A stretch of DNA of 64,000 nt, taken from assembly GCF_003073045.1 (NCBI RefSeq), contig NC_037598.1, positions 26,842,206 through 26,906,205 of the forward strand, in the 5' to 3' direction. The notes under the pieces are model-generated. The model made no database searches. It was not told the DNA's origin and saw only the letters and a program-made list of their open reading frames with translations. This DNA comes from Pomacea canaliculata (Eukaryota > Mollusca > Gastropoda > Architaenioglossa > Ampullariidae). Both the position numbers and the translations under genes were made by a program. Positions 42,408 to 54,074 of this stretch are shown here, in pieces; within the stretch, counting starts at the first letter, position 1, and each line of letters opens with the position of its first letter.

Positions 42408-42890
42408 CTTCATCCACACAAGTACACCCTACAAGGCTACCTGACAGACTATCCTCCTCAGGACTAGCCTCCCCATGCCACTATAATCTAGTGGGCACTG
42501 GCTCCTCATCCACATAGGTACACCCTACAAGGCTACCTGACAGACTATCCTCCTCAGGACTAGCCTCCCCATGCCACTATAATCTAGTGGGCACTGGCTC
42601 CTCATCCACATAGGTACACCCTACAAGGCTACCTGACAGACTATCCTCCTCAGGACTAGCCTCCCCATGCCACTATAATCTAGTGGGCACTGGCTCCTCA
42701 TCCACATAGGTACACCCTACAAGGCTACCTGACAGACTATCCTCCTCAGGACTAGCCTCCCCATGCCACTATAATCTAGTGGGCACTGGCTCCTCATCCA
42801 CATAGGTACACCCTACAAGGCTACCTGACAGACTATCCTCCTCAGGACTAGCCTCCCCATGCCACTATAATCTAGTGGGCACTGGCTCCA
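42408..42890. repeat. 96-bp tandem repeat inside the retroelement, five units
   Basis: Units repeat exactly every 96 bp (for example GTGGGCACTGGCTCC at 42491, 42587 and 42683). The first unit is slightly diverged. The region has no recognised coding function and may be an expanded structural or packaging segment. Confidence 0.93.
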
Positions 42891-43288
42891 AAAATACATT
42901 ACAGCCCACCACATCAATTCCTACAGTACACCCTCAACAAAATTCCAGCGCTAGCAGTGTTGCTAGCCTGTTACATTAAAGGCCAAATGCACTCAGATTG
43001 GTAACAGCTGATATGCACGGCGACTGGTTATCTAACATCCTCAATCCTTATCATTAAACAAACTTCAGCATTACTGCCATCTCCTCATCATCATCATCAA
43101 CCATACAACAATCAACATCTACATGATTAACATAAGACACAAAAAAAATCGGCATAGTACACTCCTGCACACACCATAGACTATAATCATTCATCACTAC
43201 TGCTCCATCAAAGTCATAATCGCAATCATGATCATATTCATAATGCAGTCATCAACGAAATGTGGTCAAGACCTGACAATCTACTTCG

Positions 43289-43651
43289 TTACACGCTAGT
43301 TGTCTGTAACCCATATACTATGGTGGAGGTAACCAATTGTCTATAGTGCAGTTTTCTCCGTCTTTTCTCTGTCTGGTTGCTCTTGTTACCAGGGGTAACC
43401 TCGTGGTAGGCAAGAGCTCTCTCCCTCCACTCTGCGAACTTTACTTCTTGACCCCCTGTGGGCGGGAGTCCCGTGAATATACCCAGCCGGGGTGGCGGGG
43501 AGCTCACGTTAACATTAACTGCTGCCGGCTGGCTCATGGTCGTCATTGCTCTCACCAAGTCTCTCTGCAGCTGCAGCAGCTCGCTCATTACGGCCGATGT
43601 ACTTGGGTCTTGGCCTGGTCCTTCGGCGACTTGATCTTCTCCGTCCATCAC
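43289..43651 (-). pseudogene. Truncated gag-like ORF
   Basis: About 100 gag-like codons start 43 bp inside the primer-binding site. Visible are an acidic start, a helical LLQLQRDLVRAMTTM segment, then PPRLGIFTGLPPTGGQEVKF and AEWRERALAY. The F-x-G-x-P-P...F-x-x-W pattern is seen at the start of the capsid region of Gypsy/PNMA-type gag proteins. The frame then runs into unrelated sequence and stops, so the capsid C terminus, nucleocapsid and pol are missing. Confidence 0.65.
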
Positions 43652-43693
43652 GAAGTGTTAGGAAGTCTCTCTCCCGTGGCACTCTCAAATCAT

Positions 43694-43711
43694 GCCCCAC
43701 ATTGGGCGCCA
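43694..43711 (-). promoter_or_regulatory. Primer-binding site
   Basis: The minus strand reads TGGCGCCCAATGTGGGGC three bases inside the 5' LTR. TGGCGCC starts are typical of tRNA-primed LTR elements. I do not assign the tRNA. Confidence 0.85.
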
Positions 43712-43714
43712 AAC

Positions 43715-44930
43715 TGTAGCGGGCACGATTTTTGAGAGTTGGTGTTGTGTGGGAGGTTCACTTCCTTTCTTTATCACGTTGTACGACCCAAACACAAATT
43801 CGTCAGCTGAATTCTTTATTGGGATGACGGCTGGCGAAGTTATGAAGACATGAAGAAACAGGCGAAGAAGATTTGGGAAGAAAACTGAGGAAGTGGAAGT
43901 GAAGGTGAAAAAAGGGAAAGAAAAAGAAAAGGAGTAGAAGGAAAAGAAGAAGAAGAAAGAAGAGAGAAGAGAAGAAAGAGAAGAAGTAGAAGGACTTGTT
44001 GCCCTGAAATCAAAACAAGAAAGTTCCATTACACAAAACCTCCCTAGAGCAACTTCCATCACGTACACTATACTCCACATGGCATTTCCTAAACATATGC
44101 AAAAACCTTTCTATAGCAAATCCCCCCACATACATTATATTCCTCATGGCATTGCCTAAACATATGCAAAAATCTTACTACAGCAAATTCCATCACATGC
44201 ATTATATTCCTTACGGCATTGCCCAAACATATGCAAGAATCGTTCTACAGCAAATTCCCTCGCATACATTATATTCCTCATGGCATTTCCTAACATATAC
44301 ACAAATCTTACTACAGCAAATTCCATTGCATACACCTCCTTTCTCCCTCGAACAAGTTTAACATCAGAAATCTCCATGATATTATTCATTACACGGGATT
44401 TTGCTACACGTGGAGGACACGTGGTACCCTCTCTGTACCTAAACCCATCACCTACGTATTTTCAAACTCAAGGCACACAAAACTACATCCATCCTATCTC
44501 AATATGGGTCCTAGATATTCAACCACCATATTCCCTAGCTAGTATCCCCTTATTCAATCAGCGTCGGCCATAGCCTCAAACGCTAAGATGGGAGCAGTCC
44601 TCCCCCTCAAACGAAATCATAAGACATCCTACTAAATACTAAATCCAACCTCCACAAAAACTGTAACATTCTTTAGGCCAAAGCCTTGGCAAACGAAATA
44701 CAAGGTTATTTTAACCAACCTGATTTAGGACAAACTTCCACTTCGACCCCCTCGTCCTCGACACTCAACAGAAAAAGGAAGTCTCAGCTCGACCGGAAGT
44801 TATTTATACCGGTCAAACTCTCGTCAAACCCCCGTTACCGCGAGAGTCGACATAAAAAATATAGCTCTATTTTACTTTTATAAATGTGTAAATACACATG
44901 ACATTTTCTCTAAATGTCATGGGTGTTACA
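43715..44930 (-). repeat. 5' LTR of the retroelement
   Basis: The 1216-bp copy of the LTR has a TATAAAAG box on the minus strand at 44875-44882. It differs from the other LTR by single-base length changes in three short homopolymer contexts. Confidence 0.93.
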
Positions 44931-44934
44931 ATTA

Positions 44935-45055
44935 CAAAGCATCAACACACACACACACCCTGCAAGAGGTATTCAGCAGTGCAAACTAAAAATTTTTGGG
45001 TTACAGTACAAAGCCTCAACACACACAAACTCTCTCACACAATGCAAATCCTATG
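44935..45055. repeat. Minisatellite, right part
   Basis: It continues the 40531-41101 array after the LTR element: ACAAAGCATCAACACACAC and GGGTTACAGTACAAAGCCTC recur here. Confidence 0.9.
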
Positions 45056-45115
45056 TCAAAAACTAGAAGGTTTGACTGTCACATTACAGTCATGTTAGTC
45101 TGCACAATACCTAAG

Positions 45116-45627
45116 CTAGGATGTTAATTTTGCCTTTTTCAAATTTAAAATATCATTTAAAAAGCACCTAATCACGGCTAAAATCAAATAGACAACAAGC
45201 TGAACAAGTTTTATCAGCAGATTAATAACTGATTTATTCTGTACCTGTAACACTGGAGAAAGCCACGCACGTCGATTCGATGATTTGATTGCTGCTGCAA
45301 TGTCATTTGTCAGTTCTAAAACATCATATCTTCTAAATTTATATTTCTGGTAAAGTTGTTGGTCGTTGTACCAGTCCAGGGGAGGTTTCCTGTCCCGAAA
45401 AACAAGTTCGTGGCGCAAACAGCGTCGAATACGGTCCCCGAACATCCAGTCCGCCATCTTGTGCTTTCGGTACGATAGCGAGCTAACGGAGGGGTGAGGC
45501 TCCATTAGCCGTAGAGCTACGATAGCCGGCTATCGGCGGTCCCTGCATGCGAATTTTCCCGCGCTATCGTGACGAAAGGGATATCGTACCTTTAGCGGCG
45601 CTATCGGTGCTCCCTGCATACGGGGCC
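45116..45627 (-). pseudogene. PIF/Harbinger 5' part with HARBI1 N terminus
   Basis: The minus-strand frame from about 45505 has RIRRCLRHELVFRDRKPPLD, then WYNDQQLYQKYKFRRYDVLE, a HARBI1-type start. It ends at a GTACAG donor after SPVLQ near 45246. The outer region to 45627 contains CTATCG and CCCTGCATACGGGGCC, probably the terminal inverted repeat. The matching left end and the catalytic exons are absent. Confidence 0.75.
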
Positions 45628-45629
45628 AG

Positions 45630-46050
45630 AACATCAGCCGGCTGACGCCCCACCCGTCTGGCTGGTCCCCCACCCGTCTGGCTGGTCCATTCAGCAACCG
45701 GTGGCCAGTCAGGGGCTAACAACAACACCTGACGTATGGCCAGGGGAGACAACTGGGTAACAGCCCCACCCCCTCATTGTGCAGCTGAAGGCCGGGTACC
45801 GCCCAAGGTGACCAACACCCCTCACATATTGTGTTAAAGTTAGACCCTTGCTAAAAAGTCCAAGGTCACCGGGACGAAGATATGCCCACCGGGAGGGAGA
45901 AAGGGACAGAGTCGAAACAACTAGAAAAACTTTACTTTTCCGGGCGGCTGGCTAGAGAGTGGCCACGACAGAGAGTCCGTCTTGTAACAGACGTAAAAAG
46001 GGTCCAAGGGACTTGGAGTTGTATTATCATCTGTAGTGAGTGTGTGAACT
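45630..46050. other. No gene recognised
   Basis: GC-richer DNA with a short direct duplication CCCACCCGTCTGGCTGGTCC near 45648-45687. Nothing else is supported. Confidence 0.4.
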
Positions 46051-46054
46051 CCCC

Positions 46055-47083
46055 TTTCGCCCTCGCACGTGCTCAGTCCTAGTACTCTAGGTCCCTGACA
46101 GAAGGCCATGACCAGACAGTGCGGGGTGGGGGCTGAAGAACGACCGATGGCTGCTGCTATTGGCATATTTATCGAACATATTTGAGAAGCTGAACGTTGT
46201 GAATACTTCTCTGCAAGGGAAAGACACCACCATGTTACAAACAACTGACAAGATGAATGCTTTCGTTCGAAAAATTTCTTTGTGGACGCAAAAGATACGC
46301 CAAGAAAATATTTTTGATGTTTCCGTGCTTGTGTAAGTGCAAGGCTGACAACTTGAATCTTGATCATGTGAAGAAGATAATTATTGCCCATCTAAACGGA
46401 CTGCAAGAAAGGTTTCAGCATTACTTCGCTGAAATTGATGTGACTAAATACGATTGGATTCGTAATCCATTTCTGGCTGATCCTAGCACAAGCGGGTTGT
46501 CCACGGAAGAAGAAGAGCAGCTCATCGACCTTTCGAGTGACCAATCCCTCACAATGGTCTTCCAAACAACACCAGTGCCAACATTCTGGATTAGCGTCAA
46601 CGGTGAATATCCTCTCCTTTCTGAGAAAGCAATGAAAGTTCTTCTGCCATTTTCAACTTCGTATATGTGTGAGCAAAGATTTTCAGCATTGGCAGCACTG
46701 AAGTCTCAATACAGAAATCGTGTGGACGCAGAGGCTGAGCTGCGAATAGCAGTGGGTACGAACATCGCACACAGGTTCGCTTCTCTATGCAACAGCAAGC
46801 AGGCTCAACCTTCTCATTAATCAAAGTGAGTGTCCAATAAAATAATATTTATTAGCACCGCAGAATTTGTTTTAGTAAAATTTCATTAACAGTTATACTT
46901 CTTGCAGACACCAACGTTGTCCTTCCGTTGTTGAATTGTATTCATTTCCTCCAAGCGGCGTTCGAGGTTAGCAATGGCTCCCCCCCCCTCCTCCACCGAC
47001 CTAGCTGGCTAAGGGGGCTCGGACGTACCGGTTTTCGTCAGGGGGGGGGGGGGGCGTCGCAAGTAAAAGGTTGAGAACCGCTG
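46055..47083 (+). mobile_element. Deleted copy of the BED-finger hAT element
   Basis: Homology to 49180-51460 starts at about 46057 (GCACGTGCTCAGTCCTAGTA). It jumps across a large internal deletion at about 46133 to GAACGACCGATGGCTGCTGC and continues to the terminus TTGAGAACCGCTG at 47083. The left terminus is missing. A G-run expansion lies near the right end. Confidence 0.88.
46257..46820 (+). pseudogene. hAT transposase C-terminal fragment, deleted copy
   Basis: About 160 codons match the last part of the transposase at 49317-51209 with few changes: LQERFQHYFAEIDVTKYDW, then FSTSYMCEQRFSALAALKS. A frameshift near 46318 breaks it from the preceding part. The BED finger and two catalytic Asp residues are deleted. 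Confidence 0.9.
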
Positions 47084-47100
47084 GTTTAGTGAGTTTGCCA

Positions 47101-47930
47101 TTATGGATAACTTGGCAGGATGTCTTCATACAATCCCTGGACGATGTTTATGAATTTAGGCGGAATACCATAGTGGTTCATTAGCCTCCAGATGATGTTC
47201 CTTTCTACACTTTCGAAGGCCTTCTCAAAATCCACAAAGGTTATATAAAGGGAGGGTTGCCATTCGATGGACTGTTCTATGACGATACGAAGGGTTGCAA
47301 TGTGGTCAGTGCATGATTTGTCCTGGCGAAACCCTGCTTGGTCTGGTCTCATTCTCATGTCTAGTGCCTTCTTCAGTCTCTCTAGTATTATCCTTGTCAG
47401 GACTTTGCTGGGGATGGACAGCAGCATGATTCCCCGCCAGTTGTTGCACTGGTAGAGGTCTCCTTTCTTTGGTAGTTTGACCAGGTGGCCTAATTTCCAG
47501 TCTGCTGGGACTAGCTCTTGTTCCCAGATCTTGTGTAGGAGGGGCTGTAAAATTGTTGCTGTTGTTTCTGGGTCTGCCTTTAATGCTTCGGGAGGTATGC
47601 CGTCCGGGCCTGCTGCATTGCCATTTTTCATGCTTTTGATAGCTTTGATTTCTGTCTTAGTAGGAGGGCTGGTGTTGACGTGAAGTTGTGCAGTTGCTGG
47701 TGGTATGTCAGGTAAAGATGGTGGATGAGGTCGATTCAGCATCTCTTCGAAGTACTCTATCCAGCGGTCTCTTTGTTCTGCATCATTTGTTATGGTCTTG
47801 CCGTTTTTGTCTTTCACCTGCTTGTTTGAGTTTACGCTCTTGCCTGACAGAGTTCGTGTTATTTCATATAATCTCTTCATGTTTCCCTGTGTGGCTGCTG
47901 TCTTTGCTTCCTCTGTGTCACGACCTGTCG
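47101..47930 (-). pseudogene. LINE reverse transcriptase N-terminal fragment
   Basis: About 275 open codons include EEAKTAATQGNMKRLYEI, then WIEYFEEMLNRP, NAAGPDGIPPEALKA, LPKKGDLYQCNNWRGIMLL, DQAGFRQDKSCTDHIATLR and FVDFEKAFESV with the first catalytic Asp. It stops before the FADD motif. The group is the same RTE-like type as at 22-23.8 kb. Both ends are truncated. The frame is intact over its whole length. Confidence 0.9.
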
Positions 47931-47939
47931 TCGGACTTG

Positions 47940-48774
47940 CACGTTCTTTAAAATAATGAACACGAGATCACTTCAGGTTGGGACGTTTCTTTGGTATACA
48001 CGAAAGTCCTCACTCCTTCTCGAATGTCAAAGCCCTTCAAAGTACATTCCTAGCTGAACCGTCAGGTACTAAGAAACGGAGAGTCACTCGGGGTCTCGCT
48101 CCCGAATACAACAAAGTCTCCCTGATATTTTATAGAATAAAAATAGGAAAATCACTTACTGTTACAGATCGCCAGCCATCTTAACGGGCCGCACTCCCGC
48201 ACACATTACTACACATATTCCAACGGAATATGACGTCGCTGGCACACACACACACCCAGCTACTCCATGAACATAATTCCCATAGATATTCGTAGCTCCA
48301 AGTTACACCATAATCCACTCCAACGAATATACGTAGCAGGTACACTCCCAAGATATACGAAGCGGGTACACTCCAACGATGTACTCCCACGGCTACGCCG
48401 GACGCTGAGGTCTCGGGACAGCGCTGCTTGACGTCGACGGGCGGAACTTCGCCCCGGATGTCAACTCAGGGTGTAACCAGCAGAGGGAGACACTCAGGCC
48501 TGGCCACTGCTTAGGATTTCACTGGTACCCCGCCGAAAGTTCCTGTAACTCGGTGATTTATTTAATCTAATGAATTTATAACTTAACCTATCAGATATTA
48601 CCATAACTTCAAGAGAATATATTTACTGTTAGAAATTAAGGCACCACGTGATTAATTTAGAAATGCTACTATATTTAAACTTTAACAAATATCTAACCTA
48701 TTACCTTGTCTAGGCAAGGAACTTAATTCACAGATTCCCCGATTCTGTAATCCAGACATACAGTACGACTAACC
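47940..48774. other. No gene recognised
   Basis: Mixed GC-rich and AT-rich sequence with several ACGAA(T/G)ATACG-like and TACACTCC repeats near 48280-48370. It might be part of an LTR or a promoter region, but I cannot show either. Confidence 0.3.
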
Positions 48775-48782
48775 GTCTAGGC

Positions 48783-51460
48783 CAGCGGTTCTCAACCTGT
48801 GGGGCGCGACCCCACGTGCCTACAAGGGGGTCGCGAAGGTGGTCATTTTTTAAAAAAAAGTTTCTTATACTGGTATTAGTGAAATTAGTTTACATTGTGT
48901 AACCGAGTGGTGCGGGGGCTCAAACTCCAAATCTCTTCTCCCTATTCAAGTACACTGCCTCGGCAATGCAGTGACTTCTCACTTCCAAAACTCAAAACAC
49001 AATCCCCCTCTAAACAATTAAGCCTCCAATCTCCCTCCTCTCACCTTTTTGCCCTCTCTCTTCCCCAATCTCTCATCGCTGACTCCCCTCTCCTCTCCAG
49101 TCGCACCTCTCTTTTTTTTTTTTAAACATCTAAAAGGCACGCATTCAGGAAACGTCCATCATTCACACCCTTTCATTCGCACGTGCTCAGTCCTAGTACT
49201 CTATAGGTCCCTGACAGAAGGCCATGACCAGACAATGCGCTGCGACTGGATAAAGACAGCAGTTTTAATCCAAATTTTGGATGCAAGTACACGTGTTTGT
49301 CCTGAAGAAGATAGCCATGGATAAATTTGTGCTGCGAAAAGGAACTGATTGCGGTGGTTTTTTGAAAGAAAAAGTGAAGAAACGAGCGATGTGCAAGTTT
49401 TGGGTGCTGGAGCCGATGAAAAAACCAGAAAGGCCTGCTACGAAAGTAAGAAAGTATGACAATGAATACTTGAAAACTGGTTTTACAAACATTATTGTTG
49501 ATGGTAAAGAACGGCCACAGTGTGTTGTTTGCCTCGCAATATTAGCTCCAGAGAGTATGAAGCCAAACAAACTACGGCGCCATTTGGAAACTTGGCATGC
49601 GGAGTTAGCTTGCAAACCTCTCGAATTTTTTGAACGAAAATTGCAAGAATACAAAAGAGACAACAAAATATTTGTCTCACATACATCAATTCCTAAGAAA
49701 GCTTTGATGGCTTCGTATCAAGTTTCCTATCGCATTGCTCAAAACAAAAAAGCACATACGATCGGAGAGTCATTAATACTGCCTGCAGCAATGGACATTG
49801 TACGGACCATGATAGGAGAAGATGCTGCTACGCAACTACAAGCCATTCCTATGTCAAATGACACAGTTCGCCGAAGAATAACTGAGATATCTGAAGACGT
49901 GTCTGACCAGTTGATCAGTCTTATAAAAAGCCAAAATTTTGCTTTGCAGTTAGATGAAACTACTGACACTGCAGGTGACTCACATTTGATTGCTTACATT
50001 CGTTACGTGTGGGAAAATAATCTTCTGGAAGACTTTTTATTTTGCAAGAAAATTGAACGCAGAGCAACAGCCCAAGATTTTTTGGGGATTGTCGATGACT
50101 TCCTTAAGGACCAAGGCATTTCCTGGAGTTCCTGCGTCGGCTTGTGCACAGATGGCGCCCCTGCAATGGCTGGAAAGAAACAAGGGTTGCAATCTCTTAT
50201 TAAAAAGGTTGCTCCAGACGTAGTTTGGACTCACTGCATGATCCACCGTGAAGTTCTAGCTTCCAAAGATTTGAGTGTTGAGTTGTACACAGTGCTAACA
50301 GATGTCATAAAAATGGTGAACTTTGTAAAGAACAGTTCTGCCAGATCTCGCCTGTTTTCTCTGATATGTCAAGACATGGGAGCCGACTAGGACACCTTGC
50401 TCTATTACTGCGAATCAAGGTGGTTGTCGCGTGGAAAAGCTCTCGCAAGAGTCTTTGAATTGCGGGAAGAATTGTGGGTGTTTCTGAAGGAGAACTCTTT
50501 CAACAAGGTTGTCCTGCTTAAGAACGACCGATGGCTGCTGCTAATGGCATATTTATCGGACATATTTGAGAAGCTGAACGTTGTGAATACTTCTATGCAA
50601 GGGAAGGACACCACCATATTACAAACAACTGACAAGATGAATGCTTTCGTCCGAAAAATTTCGTTGTGGACGCAAAAGATACGCCAAGAAAATATTTTTG
50701 ATATGTTTCCGTGCTTGTGTAAGTGCAAGGCTGACGTTAACTTGAATCTTGATCAGGTTAAGAATGTAATTATTGCCCATCTAAACGAACTGCAAGAAAG
50801 GTTTCAGCATTACTTCGCTGAAATTGATGTGACTAAATACGAGTGGATTCGTAATCCATTTCTGGCTGATCCTAGCACAAGCGGGTTGTCCACGCAAGAA
50901 GAAGAGCAGCTCATCGACCTTTCGAGTGACCAATCTCTGAAAATGGTCTTCCAAACAACACCAGTGCCAACATTCTGGATTAGCATCAACGGTGAATATC
51001 CTCTCCTTTCTGAGAAAGCAATGAAAGTTCTGCTGCCATTTTCAACTTCATATATGTGTGAGCAAAGATTTTCAGCATTGGCAGCACTGAAGACTAAATA
51101 CAGAAATCGTGTGGACGCAGAGGCTGAGCTGCGAATAGCAGTGGGTACGAACATCGCACACAGGTTCGCTTCTCTATGCAACAGCAAGCAGGCTCAACCT
51201 TCTCATTAATCAAAGTGAGTGTCCAATAAAATAATATTTATTAGCTTTAGTAAAATTTCATTAACAGTTATACTTGTTGCAGATACGAACTTTGTTCTTC
51301 CGTTGTTGAATTGCCTTGATTTCCTCGACGCGGCGTTCGAGGTTAGCTAAAGCTCCCCCCCCACCCCCGCTCTTCCACCGACCTAGCTGGCTAAGGGGGG
51401 TCGCGGACGTACCGGTGTTCGTCAGGGGGGTCGCCACATGTAAAAGGTTGAGAACCGCTG
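48783..51460 (+). mobile_element. Nearly intact hAT transposon with BED-type finger
   Basis: Termini CAGCGGTTCTCAACCTGTGG and (reverse complement) CAGCGGTTCTCAACCTTTTA are flanked by the 8-bp duplication GTCTAGGC at 48775-48782 and 51461-51468. It is 2678 bp long, with one transposase frame broken only by one TAG. Confidence 0.95.
49317..51209 (+). pseudogene. hAT transposase (ZBED5/SCAND3-like) with a single in-frame stop
   Basis: The frame spans 631 codons from MDKFVLRK to a stop at 51207-51209. Codon 358 (50388-50390) is TAG. There is no frameshift. Visible features are a BED-like C2H2 finger (PQCVVCLAILAPES ... RRHLETWH), the first catalytic region FALQLDETTDTAGDSHLIAY, the second CVGLCTDGAPAMAGKKQGL, the CxxH region WTHCMIHREVLA, ESRWLSRGKALAR after the stop, and the dimerisation block SYMCEQRFSALAALKTKYRN carrying the last catalytic Glu. 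Such transposases have been domesticated repeatedly in animals. I use the second ATG (49317) because it is followed by the conserved start; an in-frame ATG also lies at 49281. Confidence 0.92.
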
Positions 51461-51865
51461 GTCTAGGCGGTTGCGTTGGAAATGCTCTAAAGCAGTTCAC
51501 TCCGCCAGAGCGCGTGGTGAACACTAGTCACTGCCTTGCCGCGTGAGGCACGGGAATTACACCACAACCGGGCACTGTCACACACTCAGACACTCCCGCC
51601 AGTTACACGACTGTCATTCCCCTACCTCTCTCTCTCTCGCACTACACCTGGGCTTGTATTCATGGACGTCGGTTAAATCATCGACGTTAAAGTTAACGAC
51701 CGTTGGTTAGGGAACCAACGGTTAAATCCTAACCGACGTTAAAACTAGCGGCACATTCATGGGAGAGAAAGCATGCTGGGTTACCAAACCGACGGTCTAT
51801 TTTAGGCACTCAGGGTATCCCCGTCACTGCGCATGCGTTAACAGGGCGAGTACGTAGAAACCAAT

Positions 51866-52185
51866 ATGGCGTCAAACCAAGCTACAAAAATACGGAAGGC
51901 AAATTGTTCTCACAACAAGGTGATGATGCTGGAGAACACTCTTAAAATAGAAAAATAAGTATGTAGAACCTATGTTCAGATTTGTGTCGTCGCTGGGAGC
52001 CGCAACACGTACCAGCGATGAAGTGCGGGGTAAAGTTTTCACTTTGAAACGGGAACATCGAGCGCGAGCATCAGCAACGAACAAAACGGGCAAGTGAGGG
52101 GCTGCCACAAAACCCTATGACGACGTACATCCTCGATGCCATTGTTGGGAAAGACAAAGCTAATCATGGGGTGAAAGGTGAGTAA
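51866..52185 (+). pseudogene. Harbinger Myb/SANT-like partner gene, degraded
   Basis: An ATG at 51866 starts TKIRKANCSHNKVMMLENTL, like the N terminus of NAIF1/Myb-type Harbinger ORFs. A frameshift follows, and a later piece reads LPQNPMTTYILDAIVGKDKA before a GTGAGT donor near 52180. A polar Lys/Gln-rich tail can be traced at about 53620-53960. In related elements this protein carries the nuclease to the nucleus and to the transposon ends. Confidence 0.6.
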
Positions 52186-54074
52186 ACTTGCAAATGTAGA
52201 CACAGAGTAGCAAACAAAGTACAATATAGAATGAACTAGCTGGTGACTGAGAAGGCTAAAGAGTAAAGCATCTTGTATCTTTATAATGGGCTGTTTTTTC
52301 TTTTGCAAATCCTTTTTCCAAATGATTGTGCATCAAGTGTCTTCACCAATGCTGCCAAATCACAAATGTCATAAACTTTCTTGTCAACACAGAAGTGACA
52401 CATGTTAAAGATGATGGTATCTCCAATTCAATAAATTACTGATCAAGTAACCTTATGAATTTATCTCCTTATGCATATTCATAAGCTTAAATTATTAAAA
52501 AAAACAAGGCTTGATATACTAATGTTTGCATCATGCAGTGAAATTTTAGATGCATTTACAGTATTTTTTCTGGTTCAATTAGGTGGTGGGCATATTTAAG
52601 GAAAGCCAGACTGCTGCATGTAGTGAATCAGGTGTTGTTTTTTTTAATGAAATAAATGGATCCTAGGACTATGTGCTATCAATATTAGTTAAACTTACTC
52701 TGAGCTGTTTCCTTTGCTTGCTGTTTCATACATGCACCTCCAGAATGAATATTATGCTGACTGTAGTCCTAGACTGCAATTTTTGTGACAACTGTACAGC
52801 TTGTACAAACTGGGGTTATAGGGGGAAGATGGGAAATAGTTCTTTACAAAATTCCTTTTGAGCCTGGGGGAGTGGTTTGAAATTTTGGTGAGAGTAAGGA
52901 TTGGAGGTGATAGTTTAAAATTATTTTTTGTGATTTTTATCTTTCACGTCATGTTTCTCGTGTAGTTACTTTGAATATAACTACATCTTTAAGTACACAT
53001 CACTGTGCATGTAAACATTTCTACTCTGTAGCTGTGCTGTGGTTGGAAGAAAATCACTTAGGACCACTTGTCAAAGATAAAAAAAGAAAGTATTTACCCA
53101 ATTATTTCATAGAAGGCATAAACTAGTAAACAACAATAATTACAAACATTTTGCGACAAAATCCCCTTATTCAGTTTAATCAACAAGGCATTCAAATGTT
53201 ACAAACAAGAAAATGTTGATCTTACTCATGATAGAACATGTACACATTTATTGCAGTCCTTGACACAGCTGCGTAGTAAGGATGGTATGGTTGATACAGG
53301 CCGCATCAGGCATCGGGCAAAATTTTGGGGTAAGTGGCATCAAATTTATAATTTTATTTGTAATCTACAGTCCATTTGGCAAGAAAAGAGTGCAGAACAT
53401 ATTACATTAAGTTCATCTTATCACTACTAACATCAATACAGATTTTATGGAACAGTATTATGCCTATTTTAATTGTAACTCTTAAGTAACCAGATACTAC
53501 ATTTATCTGCAAGCCTATCTTTTGCTCCCCAAACATTGTCTTTTCTTACATTTTCAGAGTTTACAGAACTACATTTGTCATTGTGACTATCTTGCAGAGT
53601 CTTCAGAAGCATATCAAACAGTTGAGGTGCAGACCCAACACCAACCACCGACAATATCTTAGCAGCCACTGAATGATATTGATGAAATACAGATCCCACC
53701 ACATCAGACACCAGTGGAACCAAAGCAAAAGACAAAGCAAAGCTGGAAAGACCTAAATAAACAAATGCCACTCCAGAGAAAGCTGAAGAAAAGGCAGAGT
53801 ACAGGAACTAGAGAAACCACTTTGTGGTCTGCATATTGAACACACTAAATAGACACAAGACTGAACTTATAAAGCTGAAAATAATGAAACTGAAAAATGA
53901 GATGAAAATTAGTCACGCAGCAGATGCATGTGCACCTGCAAAATAAAAATTACTGCAAACTATTCTTGTTTCAATTTGTCCGTATACTGCATTTGTGTGA
54001 GTACCTTAAAAGTGCATGTTGATCACTCTCTGTCTCTTGTACATGTTGATCACTCTGTCTCTTAGCTTTTTCTG

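Larger units (their letters stand above)
41106..44930 (-). mobile_element. Non-autonomous Gypsy-like LTR retroelement, recently inserted
   Basis: It has two LTRs of 1217 and 1216 bp, a 4-bp duplication ATTA (41102-41105 and 44931-44934), a primer-binding site, a polypurine tract and a gag fragment, all in minus orientation. The internal part is only 1392 bp, with no protease, reverse transcriptase, RNase H or integrase. By eye the LTRs differ only by three single-base indels in short runs. The uninterrupted minisatellite unit GGGTTACATTACAAAGC at 40844-40860 shows the original target. Confidence 0.93.
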
